This document shows positions 5,430 to 9,611 of a stretch of 9,611 bases of DNA, one piece after another. Position numbers and translations under genes: made by a program. The first letter of the stretch is position 1; every line of letters starts with the position of its first letter. Under the pieces are notes generated by a model that was not told the DNA's origin, ran no database searches, and saw only the letters and a list, made by a program, of their open reading frames with translations. The DNA lies in NCBI GenBank assembly GCA_019243975.1, contig JAFATL010000166.1:1-9611 (forward strand), in the 5' to 3' direction. The stretch is from Actinomycetota bacterium (lineage in GTDB: Bacteria; Actinomycetota; Acidimicrobiia; Acidimicrobiales; JAFATL01).

Positions 5430-6157
5430 GGCGAGGACGATACCGGACGGCCGACGCGGAACGCGGGTGCCCGGGCCACGGCGGGGATCACGAGCTTGGC
5501 CGTGCGCAGGACGGTGGCGTGCACGTCGTGCAGGGCGGTGAGGGTGTCGATGGCGCCGCCGGGGATCTTGAGCCCGCCCTCGAGCGTCGACCCCTGGCCG
5601 ATGGCGTTGACGCGGAAGGGCGGGCTGAGGACGGTGTCGTCCAGCGCCACCTTGCCGTCCTTCTCGGCGAAGCTCGAGTTGATGCCCACGCGAACGTCGT
5701 TCACGCCGATCGCCTCGGCGCCCGCGTCGCGCAGCTCCTGCACGATGTCGATCATCGTGTCGTAGGCCACGGCGGCCGACGGGTCGTCGATGGTGAGGGT
5801 GATGCCGGGCCCAGTGACCGGGACCGTGCCGCTCAGCACCTCCAGGGCCCGGCGCTGGTCGTCGGCGGCCGCCGCCGCACTGGCGTCGCGCTGGTTCGAG
5901 GTTTGCAGGGTGAGCAGCTGGAGCTTGAGCGAGCTGATCTCGTCGCGCAGCGAGTCGGCCTCGGTGGACAGTGAGGCCAGGATGCGCGTGAGGTCGCCCT
6001 CGTCCTCCGCCTGCAGCTTCTGACGGAACGGCTGGCTCCCCCGGATCTGGCTGACCAGCAGGAAGCCGACCAACCCGGTGACCAGCGCCACGAGCAACGG
6101 CCCGGCGACGACGCCCCGCAACCGCGAGGTCCAGGCCGGGCGCCAGGCGACCGCCAT
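5426..6157 (-). CDS. DUF881 membrane-anchored protein, Rv1825-like
   Basis: Probable envelope protein of 243 aa with one N-terminal membrane anchor (about 15-37, VVAGPLLVALVTGLVGFLLV) after a short Arg-containing cytoplasmic tail. A coiled-coil segment follows (about 48-90: LTRILASLSTEADSLRDEI, SLKLQLLTLQ). The extracytoplasmic DUF881 domain includes VPVTGPGITLTIDD (112-125), IDIVQELRDAGAEAIGVNDV (136-155) and LSPPFRVNAIGQGSTLEGGL (177-196). Molecular function is not established. DUF881 proteins (YlxW, YlxX) and Sbp lie beside ftsAZ in Bacillus, which hints at an envelope or division role. The ATG at 6157, 2 nt after the sbp stop, gives a sensible N-terminus. The frame is open further upstream to 6271 but that shadows sbp. 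The 3' end overlaps gcvH by 4 bases. Confidence 0.92.
   Translation of the reverse strand: MAVAWRPAWTSRLRGVVAGPLLVALVTGLVGFLLVSQIRGSQPFRQKLQAEDEGDLTRILASLSTEADSLRDEISSLKLQLLTLQTSNQRDASAAAAADDQRRALEVLSGTVPVTGPGITLTIDDPSAAVAYDTMIDIVQELRDAGAEAIGVNDVRVGINSSFAEKDGKVALDDTVLSPPFRVNAIGQGSTLEGGLKIPGGAIDTLTALHDVHATVLRTAKLVIPAVARAPAFRVGRPVSSSP
5437..5442 (-). promoter_or_regulatory. Possible -10 element (leaderless) for gcvH
   Basis: TATCGT fits TANNNT and is followed by exactly 7 nt (CCTCGCC) and the GTG start at 5429. It lies inside the last codons of the upstream DUF881 gene. Translational coupling through the GTGA overlap is an equally good explanation for initiation without a Shine-Dalgarno. No clear -35 is visible. 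Confidence 0.38.
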
Positions 6158-6159
6158 CG

Positions 6160-6486
6160 CTAGCCCCCGAACACGCGCCGGCGGATGGCGGCGACGTTCT
6201 GGAAGATGCGGACGCCGAGCACCACCACGATGGCGGTGGTGAGGTCGGCGTTGAGCTGATCGCCCACCCACACCAGGGCGATGGCCACCGCCGCGTTGGA
6301 GAGGAAGGCGAGCACGAAGATGCGCTCGTTGAAGGTGTGCTCGAGGTAGGCGCGGACGCCGCCCAGGGAGGAGTCGATCGCCGCCACCACGGCCAGGGCG
6401 ACGTACCGCGACATCTCCTGGGACACCGTCGGGTGCACGACGATGGCGATGATGGCGCCCACCAGGAGGCCGAGGAGGGCGAGCAT
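6160..6486 (-). CDS. sbp: Small basic protein Sbp family (DUF1290), membrane protein
   Basis: Integral membrane protein of 108 aa, close to the roughly 120 aa of Bacillus Sbp and Rv1824. Hydrophobic segments lie at about 2-18, 28-38, 57-76 and 83-100. Family hallmarks are AAIDSSLGGVRAYLEHTFNE (35-54), IFVLAFLSNAAVAIALVWVG (56-75), and LGVRIFQNVAAIRRRVFGG with its basic C-terminus (90-108). Function is unknown. It is sandwiched between two DUF881 genes here and in Mycobacterium, which suggests the three products act together at the membrane. The start is ATG at 6486, overlapping the previous stop by one base (TGATG), with GGGAG 7 nt upstream. The frame continues open to 6636, but that part shadows the preceding DUF881 gene. 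Confidence 0.93.
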   Translation of the reverse strand: MLALLGLLVGAIIAIVVHPTVSQEMSRYVALAVVAAIDSSLGGVRAYLEHTFNERIFVLAFLSNAAVAIALVWVGDQLNADLTTAIVVVLGVRIFQNVAAIRRRVFGG

Positions 6487-7232
6487 CAGTGGCTCCCGCC
6501 CGAGGTAGGGGTCGACGGCGCCGCCGACGGCTCCGCCGGGTCGGCCGACGTGATGGCCACCCGGCCCGTGAACGCGGGGATCGACACCTTGCTGGCCTGG
6601 CGCACGGAGAAGCCGAGGCCGAACAGGCTCACCCACCGGTGGAACCGGCCGGCGATGTCGCTGGCCCCGAACTGCTCGGCGTTGGCCCCGATGGCAACCA
6701 CCGAGTACGGCGGGGTCACGGGCCGGAAGTTGACGACGATGGTGTCACCGGCGGAGCGGATGGACGTCGTGCTCACCACCCGGTTGCCGTTGACCGCCAC
6801 GGCCTCGGCCCCCGCCGCGAACAGGGCGTTGATCACCAGCTGCACGTCCGAGTCGTGGATGCGGTAGGCCCCGCTGTCGTCGCCCTTGGGGGGTTGCCGG
6901 CCGGAGTCGGACAGGCGCACCACCAGCCCGCGCCCTTCGACCGCCGTCGTTCCCGCCGCCAGCGAGAGCTGGTCCAACCGGGACGCGGCCGAGGCCTCGT
7001 TGCGGGAGCGGCGGTTGGCGCGCGTCTGGGCGGCGGCCACCTGCTTCTGCAGTTGCTTCACGGCCTTGTCGAGGTCGTCGACCGACGACCGCCGGTCCTC
7101 GATCAGCTTGATCAGCTGCGTCTTGCGGGGCGCCTCAACTCGCTTCGAGGCGCGCGCGGTGGACACCGCGGTTACGAGAAGGAAGCCCAACACCGCGAGC
7201 ACGGTCGCCAACGCGAGGGATGGGCGACGCAC
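6486..7232 (-). CDS. DUF881 membrane-anchored protein, Rv1823-like
   Basis: Probable envelope protein of 248 aa from the GTG at 7232. It has a short basic tail (MRRPS), one membrane anchor (about 6-25, ALATVLAVLGFLLVTAV) and a long charged coiled-coil stretch (about 30-80: LIEDRRSSVDDLDKAVKQLQ and on). The DUF881 domain includes AAGTTAVEGRGLVVRLSDSG, YRIHDSDVQLVINALFAAGA, EAVAVNGNRVVSTTSIRSAG and VTPPYSVVAIGANAEQFG. The C-terminus is Ser/Pro/Ala-rich. An in-frame GTG at 7250 adds six residues (MTYLFR). I prefer 7232 because TATCTT lies 6 nt before it and neither start has a good Shine-Dalgarno. The molecular role is unknown. The gene pairs with the second DUF881 gene around sbp, with a one-base stop/start overlap into sbp. 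Confidence 0.9.
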   Translation of the reverse strand: MRRPSLALATVLAVLGFLLVTAVSTARASKRVEAPRKTQLIKLIEDRRSSVDDLDKAVKQLQKQVAAAQTRANRRSRNEASAASRLDQLSLAAGTTAVEGRGLVVRLSDSGRQPPKGDDSGAYRIHDSDVQLVINALFAAGAEAVAVNGNRVVSTTSIRSAGDTIVVNFRPVTPPYSVVAIGANAEQFGASDIAGRFHRWVSLFGLGFSVRQASKVSIPAFTGRVAITSADPAEPSAAPSTPTSGGSH

Positions 7233-7238
7233 GCGGAA

Positions 7239-7244
7239 AAGATA
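7239..7244 (-). promoter_or_regulatory. Possible -10 element (leaderless) for the first DUF881 gene
   Basis: TATCTT fits TANNNT and is followed by six bases (TTCCGC) and GTG at 7232, the same geometry as the site before the DUF151 gene. If used, it would start a transcript for the DUF881-sbp-DUF881-gcvH run separately from the sugar-nucleotide gene. No good -35 is visible. Confidence 0.35.
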
Positions 7245-7283
7245 CGTCACGCAGTCCCGCGCGACGCTGCAATCGCGCCCTCT

Positions 7284-9611
7284 TTATCTCAACATCTGGC
7301 GGATGCGGCGGGCGTACTCCTGCGCCAGGCCGCGCGCTTCGGCGTCGCTCGGGCCCTCGGCCCACACGTGGGTGACGGGTTCCTCGACGTCGGGCAGCAC
7401 CAGCGCCCACCCGCCGTCGTGCAGCACTTTGACGCCGTCGACCAGGACCAGCTCGCGGTCCTTGATGCGCTCGACCAGCGTGCGCATCACGAGGCCCTTT
7501 TGCTCCCACGGCGTCATCACGCTCTCGTGGGCCATGTGGATGCGCGGCAGCTGCGACACCACCTTGCTCAAGCGCACGCCGGTCTTGGCCAGCATGGCCA
7601 GCAGGCTGACCAGTGTGGCGGCCGAGTCGTAGGCGGGCAGGAAGGCCGGGAAGATGTAGCCACCCTCCTGGCTGGCCGCGAAGATCACGTCGGCCGTGCT
7701 CGCCACCTCCATCAGGTGGGGTGTGGAGAGCTTGGTCCACACGATCTCCATGCCGCCCTCACGGCATATGTCCTCGGCGGCCACGCTGACGGCCACCGGC
7801 AAGGCGACGCGGGGCTTGTCGTAGGCCTCGCGCACCAGGGTGAGCAAGGCCAGCACGCCTTCGTCGTCGGTGAGCACGTGGCCGGAATCGTCGACCAGGG
7901 TGATGTGCTCGCCGTCGGGGTGGATCACCGCGCCCAGGTGGGCGCCGGAAGCCTTCACCAGGTCGGCCACGTTGCGGGCCTGCGCCTGGGCGTCGAACGA
8001 CACGGCCCGGGCGGTGGCCGCGTACGGGTTGACCACCAGCACGTCGGCCCCCAGCTTGGCCAGCACGTTGGGCATCACCTGGGCGGTTGAGCCGAACGAG
8101 TAGTCGAGGACGATCTTGAACCCGGCCCCCGTGATGCCGGACGTGTCGACGGTCGACATCAGCGCCGCCGCGTAGTTCTCGAGGGCACGGGGTGCGAAGC
8201 CGATGTCGCCGATCTCGGACGCGGTCGCCCGCCGGTAGTCCTCGCGGTAGTAGAGCCGCTCGATCTTGCGCTGCACCGTCTCGTCGATGTCGAGACCGTC
8301 GGCGTCGAAGAAGCGGATCATCACCGACTGCGGGTTGGCCGGGTCGAGGCGCACGGTGAGCCCGCCCTGGCTCTGGGCCGTGCGGACCTGGAACCGGGTG
8401 ACCGGCACCGATGCCAGCTCGAGGTCGTCGACGTTGATGCCGACGGCGTTGAGGCCGGTCATCAACGCCCGCTTGAAGATCCGCGCCGCCCGGCTCGAGT
8501 CGCGCGATGCCACGACCGTGCTGCCCTTCTTCAACGTGGTGCCCAACGACATCGCCAGCTTGAGGGCGAGCTCGGGACTGATGTCGACATTGGCCAGGCC
8601 GGACACGCCGTCGCGCCCGAACAGGTGCCGCGCCCCGCGCGACTCCCACACGATCGAGCTGTTGATGATGGCGCCCGCCTCGACGGTCTTGAACGGGTAG
8701 ACCTTCACGCCCGGGTTGATGACGGCGTGCTCGCCCACCAGGCACTCGTCGCCCAGCACCACGCCTTCCTCGGTGCGGGCGCCCTGGCGCAGGTCGCTCG
8801 ACCGGCCGATGACCGAACCGCGCAGGCGCACGGCCGGGCCCAGGTAGACGTTGTCATGCACGACGCTGCGGTGGAGGAACGCGTCGCTACCGACGCGCAC
8901 GTTGGAGCCGAGCACCGTGTACTCGCGCAGCTCGGCGCCCGCCTCGACCCGTGCGTAGTCGCCGATGAGGCACGGGCCCTCGATGCGGGCGTTGGGGTCG
9001 ATCTCCACGCCCTCGCCCAGCCACACGCCGTCCTCCAGGCGGAAGCCGGCCACGTCGACCTCGACCTTTCCGTCGAGCACGTCCTGGTGGGCTTTCACGT
9101 ACGCCTCGAGGGTGCCGACGTCCTCCCAGTAGCCCTCGGCCACGTAGCCGAACAGGGCCCTGTCGTCGGCCAGCAGGCGGGGGAACACGTCGGCCGAGAA
9201 GTCGACGGACTCGCCGGCCGGGATGTAGTCGAAGATCTCGGGCTCCAGGACGTAGACGCCCGTGTTGATGGTGTCGCTGAAGACCTGACCCCACGTCGGC
9301 TTCTCGAGGAAGCGTTCGATCGAACCGTCGGGCCGGGTGATCACGATGCCGAACTCGAGCGGGTTCTCCATGGCTTTGAGGGCGATGGTGGCCAGCGCAC
9401 CGCGCTCTTCGTGGAAGCGGACGGCGGCCGACAGGTCGAGGTCGGTGAGCACGTCGCCGCTGATGACGAGGAACCGATCGTCGAGCTCGTCCATGGCGTT
9501 GCGCACCGAGCCGGCGGTGCCGAGCGGCGATTCCTCGGTTGCGTACACCATGCGCACGCCGAACTCCGAACCGTCGCCGAAGTACGTGCGAATGGCGTTG
9601 GCCAGGAAGGC
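7284..9611 (-). CDS. Mannose-1-phosphate guanylyltransferase-like / phosphomannomutase-like fusion, N-terminus outside window
   Basis: Large cytoplasmic protein, 775 visible codons; the first roughly 60 residues, including the GGxGTRL nucleotide loop, lie beyond 9611. Order of visible parts: a nucleotidyltransferase domain to about residue 185 with TEESPLGTAGSVRNA, SGDVLTDLDL (metal Asp), FLEKPTWG, INTGVYVLEPEIF and WEDVGTLEAYVKAH; hexapeptide-repeat beta-helix (about 190-325: IDPNARIEGPCLIGDYARVE, GSNVRVGSDAFLHRSVVHDN and similar); then an alpha-D-phosphohexomutase-like region to the end. The N-terminal half looks catalytically intact and probably makes an NDP-sugar. GDP-mannose is the usual annotation, but the nucleotide and sugar cannot be fixed from sequence. 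The mutase region keeps the fold pattern (KKGSTVVASRDSSRAARIFK, IKFFDADG-like IRFFDADGLDID) but lacks TASHNP, DGDxDR, GExSGH and the C-terminal SGTEP loop. It ends in TAA about 50 nt before the first DUF881 gene. Confidence 0.92.
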   Translation of the reverse strand, partial: AFLANAIRTYFGDGSEFGVRMVYATEESPLGTAGSVRNAMDELDDRFLVISGDVLTDLDLSAAVRFHEERGALATIALKAMENPLEFGIVITRPDGSIERFLEKPTWGQVFSDTINTGVYVLEPEIFDYIPAGESVDFSADVFPRLLADDRALFGYVAEGYWEDVGTLEAYVKAHQDVLDGKVEVDVAGFRLEDGVWLGEGVEIDPNARIEGPCLIGDYARVEAGAELREYTVLGSNVRVGSDAFLHRSVVHDNVYLGPAVRLRGSVIGRSSDLRQGARTEEGVVLGDECLVGEHAVINPGVKVYPFKTVEAGAIINSSIVWESRGARHLFGRDGVSGLANVDISPELALKLAMSLGTTLKKGSTVVASRDSSRAARIFKRALMTGLNAVGINVDDLELASVPVTRFQVRTAQSQGGLTVRLDPANPQSVMIRFFDADGLDIDETVQRKIERLYYREDYRRATASEIGDIGFAPRALENYAAALMSTVDTSGITGAGFKIVLDYSFGSTAQVMPNVLAKLGADVLVVNPYAATARAVSFDAQAQARNVADLVKASGAHLGAVIHPDGEHITLVDDSGHVLTDDEGVLALLTLVREAYDKPRVALPVAVSVAAEDICREGGMEIVWTKLSTPHLMEVASTADVIFAASQEGGYIFPAFLPAYDSAATLVSLLAMLAKTGVRLSKVVSQLPRIHMAHESVMTPWEQKGLVMRTLVERIKDRELVLVDGVKVLHDGGWALVLPDVEEPVTHVWAEGPSDAEARGLAQEYARRIRQMLR

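Noticed and set aside
7259..7278. Hairpin GCGCGA-8 nt-TCGCGC after the sugar-nucleotide gene as a terminator
   Set aside because: It has only a 6-bp stem, an 8-nt loop and no T tract. It may be chance in GC-rich DNA.
6489..8090. 533-codon open frame on the plus strand
   Set aside because: It runs antisense across three well-supported genes and its product is His/Arg/Gly/Gln-rich without domains. Long antisense frames are expected in GC-rich coding DNA.
1..9611. Mobile element, CRISPR, phage or defence island
   Set aside because: There are no transposase or integrase motifs, no direct repeat arrays and no composition shift. The gene order is conserved housekeeping.

Overview
The window is GC-rich and densely packed. 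All twelve supported genes lie on the minus strand, so they read from the high coordinates down to base 1. The order DUF881, small basic protein, DUF881, gcvH, garA-like FHA gene, ftsR-like MerR gene, bifunctional nuclease, second MerR gene closely matches the Mycobacterium tuberculosis block Rv1823 to Rv1830. This places the source in the Actinobacteriota. Several details differ from mycobacteria: a zinc-ribbon GarA, an hpt gene inside the block, and a GcvP start that looks like the split type. They suggest a deep-branching lineage such as Acidimicrobiia, but that is inference from memory of such genomes.

Layout in the direction of transcription. From 9611 to 7284 runs a large sugar-nucleotide enzyme (nucleotidyltransferase, left-handed beta-helix repeats, phosphomannomutase-like module), cut by the window edge at its N-terminus. 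From about 7232 to 5426 come three envelope proteins: DUF881, the Sbp-like small basic protein and a second DUF881. Next are gcvH (5429-5049), a GarA/OdhI-type FHA protein (5013-4531), ftsR (4526-3609), hpt (about 3604-3029), a DUF151 bifunctional nuclease (3019-2519) and a Rv1830/ResR-like MerR regulator (2429-1950). A small protein with a possible nuclease fold follows (about 1945-1532), then gcvT (1482-433) and the first 143 codons of gcvPA (430-1). No gap exceeds about 90 bases. I see no RNA gene, mobile element or CRISPR array.

Functionally, the glycine cleavage system (H, T, P) brackets a regulatory core. In known relatives that core controls 2-oxoglutarate/glutamate flux (GarA) and cell division (FtsR, ResR). 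The membrane-anchored DUF881/Sbp genes also sit beside division genes in Bacillus. The window therefore looks like a housekeeping locus joining one-carbon/nitrogen metabolism, purine salvage and division.

I see no clearly new defence or mobile system. The most interesting points are these. The phosphomannomutase module has lost all of its catalytic loop motifs. Several genes carry a TANNNT hexamer 6-9 nt before the start codon, which suggests leaderless transcripts. Two promoter regions contain perfect GC palindromes upstream of the -10, where MerR-family regulators usually bind. A nuclease-like small gene has no standard start codon.
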